Source: Xanthomonas arboricola pv. populi
GTDB taxonomy: Bacteria; Pseudomonadota; Gammaproteobacteria; Xanthomonadales; Xanthomonadaceae
NCBI RefSeq assembly: GCF_002939945.1
Contig: NZ_MDEB01000005.1
Span: 227,494 to 291,493 of the forward strand
DNA: 64,000 nt
Direction: 5' to 3'
Shown: in pieces, positions 18,959-28,274 of the stretch
Position numbering within the stretch: position 1 is the stretch's first letter
How the letters are laid out: each line of letters opens with the position of its first letter
Made by a program: the position numbers and the translations under genes
The notes under the pieces: generated by a model
The model's database searches: none
What the model was told of the DNA's origin: nothing
What the model saw: the letters and a program-made list of their open reading frames with translations, nothing else

Positions 18959-19686
18959 TGCAATCTAGAGCAGCCAGCAAAACGACTGCACAACTGTCAG
19001 GCGGGCGCGGCCGGTGCCCAGGATTGGCATGTACCACTCGTACACCCCGGTTCCTGCGCGCTGGCCACGGCCACCCGACGATTGCTCGCCACGTGTTGTC
19101 GGCCGCCCTCGCGCCGACCTGCGCTGCAATCCTGGCGCTGTCGCTTGGCGCATGTGCAACGCAAGGCGTGCAGGAACAGCAGCGCAGCCAGCGCGAAGAT
19201 TCGGTGGACCAGCGCATGCTGAGCGCGCAGTCGGGCGGTGAGGGCGGCGGCTCCATCCAGCCTTACACACTGGCGCCGGCGCAGCGCTTCCGGATGCCGC
19301 GCGCGCTGCGCAGCGCGGCGCCGACGCTGCCGGCCGATTCGCCACGGAAGAGCTTGCCGCCGACCACCGTGTGCGCGCATGTGATCCTGACCGCCGAAGG
19401 CCTAGTACAGCGCGTCGACCCCATGTCCGATCGCGACGAATGCGCGGCCGGTCTGCTGCCGGACAACGCCGATCTGCTGCAGGCGGTGCGTACCACGGTA
19501 CAGCAATGGCGGTTCGTGCCGGCCGCACTGTGCACGTTTGCCGCCGGCGTGGCGCAGCCGGCAGCGCTGGACGACTGCAGCGGCGCGATCAGCCAGGAAC
19601 CGGTACCGGTGACGCTGTCGTTCGCGTTCACCTTCGAAGTGCGGCAGGGCAAGGTCAGCGTGCGCACCGACAAGGCCGCGCACTGA
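18958..19686 (+). CDS. TonB C-terminal-like lipoprotein; start overlaps dispersed repeat
   Basis: If read from the ATG overlapping the upstream stop (TGATG at 18956-18960) the protein has 242 residues. Its first 45 or so come from the dispersed repeat. A lipoprotein-like signal (LSAALAP...LALSLGAC) only begins near residue 46, with Cys66 in the lipobox LGAC. An in-frame GTG at 19093 would give a 197-residue lipoprotein with the signal at its N-terminus, but no clear Shine-Dalgarno precedes it. The C-terminal half (VCAHVILTAEGLVQ...VRTTVQQWRFVPA) resembles the TonB C-terminal fold and echoes the domain of the M56 protein. It may act with that protein; role unknown. Confidence 0.72.
   Translation: MQSRAASKTTAQLSGGRGRCPGLACTTRTPRFLRAGHGHPTIARHVLSAALAPTCAAILALSLGACATQGVQEQQRSQREDSVDQRMLSAQSGGEGGGSIQPYTLAPAQRFRMPRALRSAAPTLPADSPRKSLPPTTVCAHVILTAEGLVQRVDPMSDRDECAAGLLPDNADLLQAVRTTVQQWRFVPAALCTFAAGVAQPAALDDCSGAISQEPVPVTLSFAFTFEVRQGKVSVRTDKAAH
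18969..19110 (+). repeat. Dispersed ~140-bp repeat, copy 2
   Basis: Homologous to 10671-10817 and 63846-64000 in the same orientation. Shared blocks include AGCAGC, AAAACGACTG, CAGGCGGGCGCG, GGCATGTACCAC.CGTACA and CGGTTCCTGCGCGC. Unlike the other copies it lies inside the first 45 codons of an open gene. Confidence 0.85.
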
Positions 19687-19704
19687 GCGTGCGCATCGCT
19701 GCCA

Positions 19705-20262
19705 TCAGAGCATGTCGGGTGCGAACAGACGCCGCCGCGAGACTTCGTCGCCGGACAGCATGAAGCGGCCATCGCCGCGGTAGTGCACCGTCCTGGGCAG
19801 CGCGGGCCGCTTGGCCACCTGCGCGCTTATCACTTCCCATACAAAGAGGGCGTGGCGGTTGATCTGCCGACCGTCGTGCAGGCGGCATTCGAAACTGGCG
19901 TAGCACTCGGCGATGGCTGGCGCTGCGACCCGTTGGCCGGGGACGGCAGTCAGTCCGAAGTGGTCGAACTTGTCCATCTGTGCACCGCTGCTGTTGCCGA
20001 TGCCGATCACGGTGTCGAGCAGCTCGGCCGTCGGCAGGTTGATCACGCACTGTTTGCTGCGCCTGACCAGTTCGAAGCTGTGGTTGCCGCGAGCGATGCA
20101 GCAGGCGATCAGCGAGGGCGAAAACTCCAGCACCATATGCCAGCCCATGGTCATGATGTCGCGCTGGCCCTTGTGGGCCGAGCTCACCAGCACCACCGGG
20201 CCGGGTTCGAGGAAGCGGCGCGCCTGTTCCACCGGGAATGCATGTTTTCGATACTGTTTCAT
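19705..20262 (-). CDS. Flavin reductase-like (FMN-binding split barrel) protein
   Basis: A 185-residue cytoplasmic protein of the flavin reductase-like family. The split-barrel pattern is seen in PGPVVLVSSAHKGQRDIMTMGWHMVLEFSPSL, then CIARGNHSFEL and CVINLPTAEL. Such proteins bind FMN and usually reduce flavin or serve as redox partners. The ATG at 20262 begins MKQYRKHAFPV, matching the family start; longer frames read into modC. It lies 46 bp after modC on the same strand and may be co-transcribed with modABC. A link to molybdenum metabolism is only suggested by position. Confidence 0.85.
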   Translation of the reverse strand: MKQYRKHAFPVEQARRFLEPGPVVLVSSAHKGQRDIMTMGWHMVLEFSPSLIACCIARGNHSFELVRRSKQCVINLPTAELLDTVIGIGNSSGAQMDKFDHFGLTAVPGQRVAAPAIAECYASFECRLHDGRQINRHALFVWEVISAQVAKRPALPRTVHYRGDGRFMLSGDEVSRRRLFAPDML

Positions 20263-20308
20263 GGACACTCCAGGTGATTGGATGCGGTGATCGTCGGTGC
20301 CGATGCGC

Positions 20309-20923
20309 TCATCCCAGTCCATGCACGCTATCGGCGATGCGTTGTACTTCATCGGGATTGTGGCTGACGTACAACATCGGCAGACGGATCTCGTCGCGCA
20401 CGCGCTGCAGGTAGGGAATCAGTTCTTCGCGTCGCGCCTGATCCAGTGCCGACAAGGGCTCGTCGAACAACAGGATCGCCGGTTGCGACAACAAGGCGCG
20501 GCCGATCGCCACGCGCTGCGCTTCGCCCCCGGACAGATTGCGCGGCCGGCGTTGCAGCAACGGCGCGATACCCAGCAGCGCCACCACATCGTCGAAGCCG
20601 AATGGCGCCGCGCCACGGGCATGCCGGCCGTAACGTAGATTGCGGCGCACATCCAGATGCGGAAACAGCCGCGCATCCTGAAACACGTAGCCGATCCTGC
20701 GCTTGTGCGTGGGCAGGTTGATGTCTTGCCGGGCGTCGTACAGGCAGCGCCCGTCGATGCGGATATGCCCGGCCTGCGGCCGCACCAGCCCGGCGATTGC
20801 GTTGAGCACCGTGGTCTTGCCCGCACCGGAAGGGCCGACCAGGGCCACTACGCGCGCCTGGTCCTGGATGTGGATATGCCGTTGGAAATTGCCGCGCTGC
20901 AGGTGCAGGTCGATATCGAGCAT
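20309..20923 (-). CDS. modC: Molybdate ABC transporter ATPase, lacking the C-terminal MOP domain
   Basis: A 204-residue ABC ATPase that would power molybdate import through ModB. Walker A is GPSGAGKTT (30-38), the Q-loop region is [12 protein letters not shown], the signature is [15 protein letters not shown], Walker B is [12 protein letters not shown], and the switch is SHNPDEV. E. coli ModC has about 350 residues with a molybdate-binding (MOP/TOBE) domain at its C-terminus. This protein stops about a dozen residues after the switch His, and no remnant of the domain is found in the 46 bp before the next gene. The start overlaps the modB stop (ATGA). Transport may still work, but feedback binding of molybdate by ModC should be absent. 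Confidence 0.88.
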   Translation of the reverse strand: MLDIDLHLQRGNFQRHIHIQDQARVVALVGPSGAGKTTVLNAIAGLVRPQAGHIRIDGRCLYDARQDINLPTHKRRIGYVFQDARLFPHLDVRRNLRYGRHARGAAPFGFDDVVALLGIAPLLQRRPRNLSGGEAQRVAIGRALLSQPAILLFDEPLSALDQARREELIPYLQRVRDEIRLPMLYVSHNPDEVQRIADSVHGLG

Positions 20924-21609
20924 CAGCCGTCCTCGCGTGGATGCGGTCTACGCACCAGCCACTCGGACAGCAGCAGCGCCGCCAGCGAGATCGCCAACGC
21001 AACGCCGGCCAGCCGCCACACGCCCGATTCCATGCCCGGCACCTGCATCAGCCCGTAGATGGCCGACGACAAGGTCTGGGTTTCGCCAGGAATATTGGAC
21101 ACGAAGGTGATGGTCGCGCCGAATTCGCCCAGGGCCTTGGCGAACGCCAGCACCATGCCGGCCACCAGGCCCGGCCAGGCCAGCGGCAAGGTGATGCTGA
21201 AGAACACCCGCCACGGGCCCGCGCCGAGCGTGGCGGCGGCCGCTTCCAGACGGCGGTCGGTCGCTTCGATGGACAAGCGGATCGCGCGCACCATCAGCGG
21301 GAATCCCATCACCGCGCATGCCAGCGCCGCGCCGGTCCAGCGGAACGCGAACTGGATGCCGAGATGTTGCAGCAACCAGCTGCCGACCGGCCCCTGCGTG
21401 CCCAGCACCACCAGCAGCGCGTAGCCGGTCACCACCGGTGGCATCACCAGCGGCAGATGCAGCAGGGCGTCCAGCAGCGCCTTGCCCGGGAAGCGCCGCC
21501 GCGCCAGCAGCCAGCCGCAGGCGATGCCCGGCGGCAGGCTGGCGATGGCCGCAACGATGGCGACCTTGAGACTCAGGCCGATCGCGGTCAGCTCCTGCGG
21601 TGTGAACAT
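20923..21609 (-). CDS. modB: Molybdate ABC transporter permease
   Basis: A 228-residue inner-membrane permease forming the molybdate channel. About five or six helices are visible. The cytoplasmic EAA loop reads [30 protein letters not shown], followed by [26 protein letters not shown], which is characteristic of ModB. The ATG at 21609 is preferred; a TTG two codons upstream (21615) is also in frame. It begins 15 bp after the modA stop and overlaps modC by 1 bp, so modABC is one operon. Confidence 0.94.
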   Translation of the reverse strand: MFTPQELTAIGLSLKVAIVAAIASLPPGIACGWLLARRRFPGKALLDALLHLPLVMPPVVTGYALLVVLGTQGPVGSWLLQHLGIQFAFRWTGAALACAVMGFPLMVRAIRLSIEATDRRLEAAAATLGAGPWRVFFSITLPLAWPGLVAGMVLAFAKALGEFGATITFVSNIPGETQTLSSAIYGLMQVPGMESGVWRLAGVALAISLAALLLSEWLVRRPHPREDG

Positions 21610-21624
21610 CGACAACGGCGCGTC

Positions 21625-22401
21625 TCAATCCTGCAACGAGAAACCACGGCGAACGAAGATCGCCCTGGCCGGCTTGCTGCCCAGCCATTGCACGAACGCG
21701 GCGGTGCCGGCATTGCTGCTGTTCTTCAAGGCGGCCACCGGATACACGATGGCATCGTGGCTGTCGTCGGGGAAGGTGGCGACCACGCGGACCTTGGGGT
21801 CGGCGCGTGCATCCGAGCCGTACACGATGCCCAGCGGGGCTTCGCCGCGCGACACCAGCATCAATGCGGCGCGCACGCTTTCCGACTCGGCCAGACGATT
21901 GCGCACGCCATCCCACTGGCCGAGTTTACGCAGCGCTGCGGCGGCATACTTGCCGGCCGGCACGCTGTTGGTCTGGCCAACCGCCAACCGACCGCTGTCG
22001 CCGAGCGCCTTGGCAATCGCGCCCGGCTGGCGCGGATCCACACGCAGCGTGCTGGTGGCCGGGGCGATCAGCACCAGGGTATTGCCGAGCAGGTTGCGAC
22101 GCTGCGCCGGCACGACCAGGCCGCGCTGCTGCAGATAATCCATCCATTCCAGGTCGGCCGAAAAGAACACGTCTGCCGGTGCGCCTTGTTCGATCTGGCG
22201 TGCCAATGCAGAGCTGGCGGCGTAGGACACGCGCACGGGTGTGCCGGTTGCCTTTTCGTAAGCGGCCGCAGCCTCGTCCATCGATTCCTTCAGGCTTGCA
22301 GCAGCGAACACCGTCACCGGCGCGGTCTGCGCAGTGGCCAGGACGGGCAGGGCAAGCATCAGCACGCAGAAGGCGCGCTGCCAAAAACCGATCGTGCGCA
22401 T
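21625..22401 (-). CDS. modA: Molybdate-binding periplasmic protein
   Basis: A 258-residue solute-binding protein that delivers molybdate to ModBC. The signal peptide runs from [10 protein letters not shown] to about ATAQ. The mature start [16 protein letters not shown] has the conserved Ser of the oxyanion site. [24 protein letters not shown] and [11 protein letters not shown] are family motifs. The ATG at 22401 begins the signal peptide. It is the first gene of the modABC operon on the minus strand. I see no obvious ModE-type operator in the 75 bp before it. Confidence 0.94.
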   Translation of the reverse strand: MRTIGFWQRAFCVLMLALPVLATAQTAPVTVFAAASLKESMDEAAAAYEKATGTPVRVSYAASSALARQIEQGAPADVFFSADLEWMDYLQQRGLVVPAQRRNLLGNTLVLIAPATSTLRVDPRQPGAIAKALGDSGRLAVGQTNSVPAGKYAAAALRKLGQWDGVRNRLAESESVRAALMLVSRGEAPLGIVYGSDARADPKVRVVATFPDDSHDAIVYPVAALKNSSNAGTAAFVQWLGSKPARAIFVRRGFSLQD

Positions 22402-22476
22402 GGGAAGCTCCAGCTGGGTCAGACACCGATCATAGCGGCTGCGCGTCATCGGCCGCGTCGCGGTCACGCTGGCGCG

Positions 22477-23301
22477 TCAGCGAACCAGCCCATCGCAACG
22501 GCCGGCCTGCAGGTTGGTCTGCAATGCCGGCCGGATCAGCTTGGGCTCGGGCAGTGTGGCATCGCGGGCCTGGCGCTGCGCCACGAATGCATCGATCTCC
22601 ACCCCGTCGCGCACGTGGATATTGCTGCGCCGCTGTTCGCCGATGCTGGTCTGATACGCCACGCTGCGGCCGCCCGGGCCGTAGTCGTGGCAGACGAACA
22701 CGCGGGTGTCTTGCGGTAGCGCGTACATGCGCTGGATCGAGGCGAACAGTTGCCGTGCGTCGCCACCGGGGAAATCGCAGCGCGCGGTGCCGGCGTCCGG
22801 CATGAACAACGAATCGCCGGGGAACAGCGCATCGCCGATCAGATACGCGATGCTGTCGCTGGTATGCCCAGGTACCGCGATGACACGCACCTGCAGCTTG
22901 CCCAGAGCGAAGCGCTCGTCATCGGCGAACAGGTGATCGAACTGCGAGCCATCGGCACGGAAGTCGTCCGGCAACGCGCAGCGTGGCGCAAGCGTCTGTT
23001 GCACGTCCCGGATGCCGTCACCGATGCCGATGCGTGCCTGCGGCCAGTGTTGCTTCAGCCACTGCGCGGCAGACAGGTGATCGGCATGCGCATGGGTTTC
23101 CAGCAGCCACTGCACCTGCCAGCCGTGGTGGGTGATGGCATCGACAATGGCCTGGGCGGCGCGCGTGCTCGCCTGGCCGGTGTCGGCCGCATAGTCCAGC
23201 GCCGGATCGATCACCGCTGCCGCTCCGGTCGCCGCGTCGGCGACCACATAGGTGAAGGTGTTGCTGTCGGCGTGGAAGAACGCAAGCACCTCGGGCTGCA
23301 T
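22477..23301 (-). CDS. MBL-fold metallo-hydrolase (persulfide dioxygenase / Blh-like)
   Basis: A 274-residue cytoplasmic metallo-beta-lactamase-fold enzyme. It has THAHADHLSA (His70, His72, Asp74, His75), VPGHTSDSIAYLIGDALFPGDSLFMPD and VCHDYGPGGR. Together these resemble the ETHE1/Blh subgroup, whose characterised members are iron persulfide dioxygenases, rather than glyoxalase II. ETHE1-type function is an inference. The ATG at 23301 has GGAG six bases upstream; an earlier ATG at 23313 lies next to the nuclease stop. It is therefore likely co-transcribed with the S1/P1 nuclease. No rhodanese or BigR-type regulator is adjacent. Confidence 0.85.
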   Translation of the reverse strand: MQPEVLAFFHADSNTFTYVVADAATGAAAVIDPALDYAADTGQASTRAAQAIVDAITHHGWQVQWLLETHAHADHLSAAQWLKQHWPQARIGIGDGIRDVQQTLAPRCALPDDFRADGSQFDHLFADDERFALGKLQVRVIAVPGHTSDSIAYLIGDALFPGDSLFMPDAGTARCDFPGGDARQLFASIQRMYALPQDTRVFVCHDYGPGGRSVAYQTSIGEQRRSNIHVRDGVEIDAFVAQRQARDATLPEPKLIRPALQTNLQAGRCDGLVR

Positions 23302-23314
23302 CGGCGTCTCCATC

Positions 23315-24130
23315 TCAGGGCGCGGCCAGCGCCGCATTGAGCACGGCGGCCAGTCGGTCGCCGGCCTCGCGCAATCGGGTCTCGGCAAGCGGACGATAAG
23401 TCGCGATGTAGTCGTCCGGCAACACGTGCTTGCTCGGATAGACGCCCGGCGTGATCGCGATCCTGCAGGAGGCCTGCGCCCAGGCCGCAGCCGGCGGTGG
23501 CAGCACCGGTGATGTCGCAGCGGTCGCCGGCAACGCCAGCAGGCGTTGCAGATAGGCATCGTCGCCAAGCTGACGATCGTTGAGCATGCCGCTGTCCCAC
23601 AGCGCATGCAGGTTGCTGCCCTTGCCTGCGACCTGCAGCTGAAATGCATTGCCGCCCTTGTCGTGCGCGTAGCCGGCATGCATCGGCTGATGGATGTCGC
23701 CGACAAAATGCACCACGAACTTCAGGGCCTGCCGACGCACGTCCAGGGGCTGGCTGCGATCGGCAAGCAGCGCGGTCTGCCGATCCAGCGCGGCGATCAC
23801 GCAGTTGCCGTCCGGGCAGTCGCGCGGCGGCTCGTACGTACAGTCGTGCTCGCCAAGATTGACGTAATGCCACGGGCCGGAGCGCTTGCCCAGGTCCGGA
23901 TCATGCTCGCGCAATTCGTCGGCCCAGGTGGCGACACCGGCCAATGTCGGGTTGGCTTCGCCTTTGAGCAATTGCACCACCTGCGCTTGCGCCTGCGGGC
24001 TCAGTTCAGTCTCGGCAATGCGCGCCACCAGACGGTGGCCCTGCGGCCCCCAGGCGAAGGCGCCGATGGGCTGGAGTGCCGCGGCAACGGTTGCGGCAAG
24101 AATGAGGATGCGAGGGGAGAAGGTCTTCAT
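23315..24130 (-). CDS. Secreted S1/P1-family nuclease
   Basis: A 271-residue exported zinc nuclease that would degrade single-stranded DNA/RNA or act as a 3'-nucleotidase. The signal peptide ends at AFA, leaving Trp27 as the mature N-terminus, which ligates zinc in this family. Further ligand motifs are GPQGHRL (His32), ATWADELRE, WHYVNLGEHDC and HFVGDIHQPMHAGYAHDKGGN, then NLHALWDSG. The length matches the family. The ATG at 24130 starts the signal peptide. The metallo-hydrolase gene follows directly. The likely role is nutrient phosphate or nucleic-acid scavenging outside the cytoplasm. Confidence 0.93.
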   Translation of the reverse strand: MKTFSPRILILAATVAAALQPIGAFAWGPQGHRLVARIAETELSPQAQAQVVQLLKGEANPTLAGVATWADELREHDPDLGKRSGPWHYVNLGEHDCTYEPPRDCPDGNCVIAALDRQTALLADRSQPLDVRRQALKFVVHFVGDIHQPMHAGYAHDKGGNAFQLQVAGKGSNLHALWDSGMLNDRQLGDDAYLQRLLALPATAATSPVLPPPAAAWAQASCRIAITPGVYPSKHVLPDDYIATYRPLAETRLREAGDRLAAVLNAALAAP

Positions 24131-24219
24131 CCGGCAATTGTACGCATCGGTCCGGGACGGTTTGATGGCCGTGCCCTGTCCAACCACAGCCACGGCTCAG
24201 CGTGGCGTCTGCGGCAGGC

Positions 24220-24834
24220 TCAGAAGTACACCAGGTACGACACGCCATAGGTCAGCGGATCGATCCGCGCCTTGCCCAGCCGGCTGCCATTGAAGTCCAC
24301 GTTGCTGCGCGAATCGGTCCAGCGCGCATCCACCCGCAAGCCGCTGCGCTCGTTGAAGATGAAGTCCACACCGACATGCGCGGTGGCGCCCACCGAGTCG
24401 TCGAAGCTCAGGTCGCCATTGCCGAAGGCGTCATCCACGTCCTCGCCGAGATACGTGGTGTAGTTGATGCCGATGCCCACGAACGGCGACACCGTGCCGT
24501 AGCCGTTGATGTGGTACTGCAACAGCACGCTCGGCGGCACCGACCAGTAGCTGCCCACCTTGCCGACGCCCTCAAGCTCCAGATCGTGCTTGCCCGACAC
24601 CGCGGCATGCACCTCGATGCCGAGGTTGTTGCGCAGGAAGTATTCGTAGGTGAACGACAGCGCCGGGGCGCCCTTGATCTCGGCACGCGTGCCACCGAAG
24701 CTGCCGCTGTCGGACTTGGGCGAGACATAGCCGGCGCCGTAGCCAGTGGTCCAGTGGCCGGCCGATTGTGCAAGGGCGGGTGCGGCCAAGGTGGCCAGTG
24801 CGATGGCGAGGGCGGTACGGATCAGCATGCTCAT
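24220..24834 (-). CDS. OmpW-family outer-membrane protein
   Basis: A 204-residue small beta-barrel. The signal peptide ends ALAQ. WTTGYGAGYVSPKSDSGS opens the barrel, and FTYEYFLRNNLGIEVHAA, LLQYHINGYGTVSPFVGIGINYTTY and a C-terminal Phe (VSYLVYF) are typical OmpW features. OmpW proteins form narrow hydrophobic channels whose natural cargo is poorly defined. A paralogue follows upstream at 24954-25577 with the same barrel blocks, so the pair arose by duplication. The 119 bp between them may hold a separate promoter. Confidence 0.92.
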   Translation of the reverse strand: MSMLIRTALAIALATLAAPALAQSAGHWTTGYGAGYVSPKSDSGSFGGTRAEIKGAPALSFTYEYFLRNNLGIEVHAAVSGKHDLELEGVGKVGSYWSVPPSVLLQYHINGYGTVSPFVGIGINYTTYLGEDVDDAFGNGDLSFDDSVGATAHVGVDFIFNERSGLRVDARWTDSRSNVDFNGSRLGKARIDPLTYGVSYLVYF

Positions 24835-24953
24835 GGAATCCCCGGATAGGTCGGACAGGCGGTCGACGTGACCAACCTGTCCGCAACTCCGGCGGTGGAT
24901 TCACGTCCCTGGACGCCAAGTGTGCCAGAGATGCATCGCGCACGCTGCCGGGC

Positions 24954-25577
24954 TCAGAACCGGTGTACGTAGGCCACGCCGTAGACCAGCGGGTCGATGT
25001 TGACCGTGCCGATGCGGTTGCCATCCAGGCGCGCTTCGGTATCGATGTCGATCCAGCGCAGGTTCACCCGCAGCGCGCCGCGCTCGCTGAGCTTGTAGTC
25101 CACGCCCGCGTGCAGTGCCAGGCCCCAGGAATCGTCCAGTTCCAGCTCGCTGCCGGCCAGCGCGCCGCGCGTGTCTGTGCTGAAGAAACGGGTGTAGTTG
25201 ATGCCCGCGCCAACGAACGGCGAGAGCTTGCCCTGGCTGTTGAAGTGGTACTGCAGCGAAATCACCGGCGGCAGATGCTTGGTACTGCCGACACGCCCCA
25301 GGCCACGGAGCGCGATGTCGTGCTCGAACGGCAGCGCAGCCAGTACTTCGATGCCCAGGTTGTCAGCGATGAAGTATTCCGCGGTGAAGGTGGGCTTGAT
25401 GTCCTTGCCGACGTCCGCCTCCAGCGTACCGCCGACCAGACGGCCGTTATCGGACTTGGGCGCGACCTGGTGGGCACCGATGGCAACGGTCCAGTCGCCT
25501 TTGGATTGAGCCAGTGCGGGGACGCTGGCGAAGGTGGCGGCCAGGCCGGCGAGGAGAAGGGTAGAGCGCATGCGCAT
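24954..25577 (-). CDS. OmpW-family outer-membrane protein (paralogue)
   Basis: A 207-residue OmpW-type barrel. The signal peptide MRMRSTLLLAGL... ends near ALAQ. AIGAHQVAPKSDNGRL, FTAEYFIADNLGIEVLAALPFEHDI and LQYHFNSQGKLSPFVGAGINYTRFF parallel the neighbouring OmpW protein block by block. The C-terminal VAYVHRF ends in Phe as needed for barrel insertion. The start at 25577 has a GAGA about 8 nt upstream; an ATG two codons later is also possible. The closeness of the paralogue suggests tandem duplication followed by divergence. Confidence 0.91.
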   Translation of the reverse strand: MRMRSTLLLAGLAATFASVPALAQSKGDWTVAIGAHQVAPKSDNGRLVGGTLEADVGKDIKPTFTAEYFIADNLGIEVLAALPFEHDIALRGLGRVGSTKHLPPVISLQYHFNSQGKLSPFVGAGINYTRFFSTDTRGALAGSELELDDSWGLALHAGVDYKLSERGALRVNLRWIDIDTEARLDGNRIGTVNIDPLVYGVAYVHRF

Positions 25578-25676
25578 GGAAAGTCTCGTTGTGTGCAGAG
25601 GATGGAGGAAGTCTTGGGGCTTTGCCCGATGGATGCCTTGATCCTGATCAATCCGTCGGCGCAACGACGCTGTGGG

Positions 25677-25916
25677 TCATGCACGGACGTGAGCAGTGAC
25701 CGGCAGCGACAACAGCGATCTGCGCCGTGCGGGTGATCGCACCGGCGCCGGGTTGCCGGTAGCCAGTGACGCGTTCCAGGTGTCGAACAGCGCGGCGACT
25801 GCGCGCGCGTGGCCATCGGCGGGCAGCGTGGCCTTGTCGGTGTAATGCATCACGCCGCCAGCCAGCGCCGGGGCGGCAACCAGGGCCAGAACCAGACAGA
25901 GAAGGGTGCGACGCAT
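25677..25916 (-). pseudogene. Small exported protein, possibly a truncated DUF4440/SnoaL-like remnant
   Basis: A frame of 79 codons with a clear signal peptide (MRRTLLCLVLALVAAPALA). A short stretch, HARAVAALFDTWNASLATGNP, recalls the first helix of SnoaL/DUF4440 (SgcJ-type) proteins, where about 100 further residues usually follow. Here the frame turns Arg/Ser-rich after GNPAPV and stops, so it looks cut or frameshifted. No clear continuation is visible in the other frames downstream. It may still be a short secreted peptide. The gene lies 99 bp upstream of the second OmpW gene. Confidence 0.5.
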
Positions 25917-27402
<1,486 letters not shown>

Positions 27403-27425
27403 GTTCGCGCTTAGGCGATGCGTAG

Positions 27426-27455
27426 AGGCCCCGGCATGCCGGGGCCTTTCGTTTT
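27426..27455 (+). terminator. Intrinsic terminator of gapA
   Basis: AGGCCCCGGC and GCCGGGGCCT (27426-27435, 27438-27447) form a GC-rich stem closed by AT, followed by TT, CG and TTTT. Confidence 0.85.
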
Positions 27456-27618
27456 GTGTCTGCCGGAATGTGTTGCGTGCATGTACCGTCGCCGCTTCGT
27501 CGTCAGTACGAGAAGTGGACTTTGCGAGGCCCACGTGCGCTAATTTGCGGGCACGGCGGCCGTTCCCGTGTCGTGTACGAAGGATCGGGGAACTCCATGG
27601 ATCGAGAGAACAAAACTC

Positions 27619-28089
27619 ATGAGTAAATTTCTGGCGGGCGTATTGGCGCTCGGTGTGGTGTTTGCGGTGTCGGCTCCGTCGAACAGTTGGGCGGCGAAAA
27701 AGCAGACCGGTACGCCGGCCTGGATGAATGCCGATGGTGAGGTGATCAAGTCCTCCGATGTGGAGGCGGGTTATGGCGAAACGGTCAAGGGTGTCAACGA
27801 TTACGAAGGCGAGATCACCGGCAAGCCGGCGCCTGACAGCAAGTTCACCCAGCTGAAGATCGGCATGCCGATGAAGCAGGTGACCGATCTGATTGGTCAG
27901 CCTAACGATCAGGGGTCCTACGTGACCGGCAAGGCGTTCATCCCGTTCTTCTTCGGTGGCGACCGTTACCGTTATGAGATGGCCTACAAGGGCCAGGGGC
28001 GTCTGGTGTTCGCTGGCAAGTCGATGGACACCGGCGGCAACCTGATCTGGATCATCCATAACAAGAACGACAGCGGCTACCGCGAATGA
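27619..28089 (+). CDS. Exported SmpA/OmlA (BamE)-like small protein
   Basis: A 156-residue protein with a signal peptide (MSKFLAGVLALGVVF... ending near SWA). There is no lipobox Cys, so it is probably periplasmic rather than a lipoprotein. The second half, FTQLKIGMPMKQVTDLIGQPND through YRYEMAYKGQGRLVFAG and NLIWIIHNKNDSGYRE, matches the BamE/SmpA-type fold pattern (helix pair, then strands). BamE itself helps outer-membrane protein assembly, but many exported proteins share this fold, so the function here is uncertain. It stands alone between two terminators. Confidence 0.8.
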   Translation: MSKFLAGVLALGVVFAVSAPSNSWAAKKQTGTPAWMNADGEVIKSSDVEAGYGETVKGVNDYEGEITGKPAPDSKFTQLKIGMPMKQVTDLIGQPNDQGSYVTGKAFIPFFFGGDRYRYEMAYKGQGRLVFAGKSMDTGGNLIWIIHNKNDSGYRE

Positions 28090-28094
28090 TGTTC

Positions 28095-28125
28095 AAAACG
28101 CCCGGTTCTCCCGGGCGTTTTTTTT
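28095..28125 (+). terminator. Intrinsic terminator after the BamE-like gene
   Basis: AAAACGCCCGG at 28095 onward pairs with CCGGGCGTTTT across a short TTCTC-region loop. A run of eight T ends at 28125. It lies 5 bp after the stop codon. Confidence 0.92.
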
Positions 28126-28274
28126 GGGGGGCGTGTACATGCATGTAGCCATTGCGCGCGGATGTCGCCAACGGCATCGCGTCGCTACGCCTCAGCCGGT
28201 GATCGGCTGCCCAGACGCGGCCTGAGCCTGTATGGTTCGCGCATTCGGCCGGATGCCGACTCAGGGGTTGTGCG

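Noticed and set aside
20263-20308. Possible frameshifted MOP domain of ModC
   Set aside because: Only 46 bp separate the modC stop from the flavin reductase start, so no domain of about 140 residues can be hidden there.
24181-24219. Short CCACG/CGTGG stem downstream of the first OmpW gene as a terminator
   Set aside because: The stem is only about 6 bp and lacks a T run.
28136-28147. 12-bp perfect palindrome TACATGCATGTA upstream of the DUF2339 gene
   Set aside because: Short, without a second copy or promoter context; could easily be chance.
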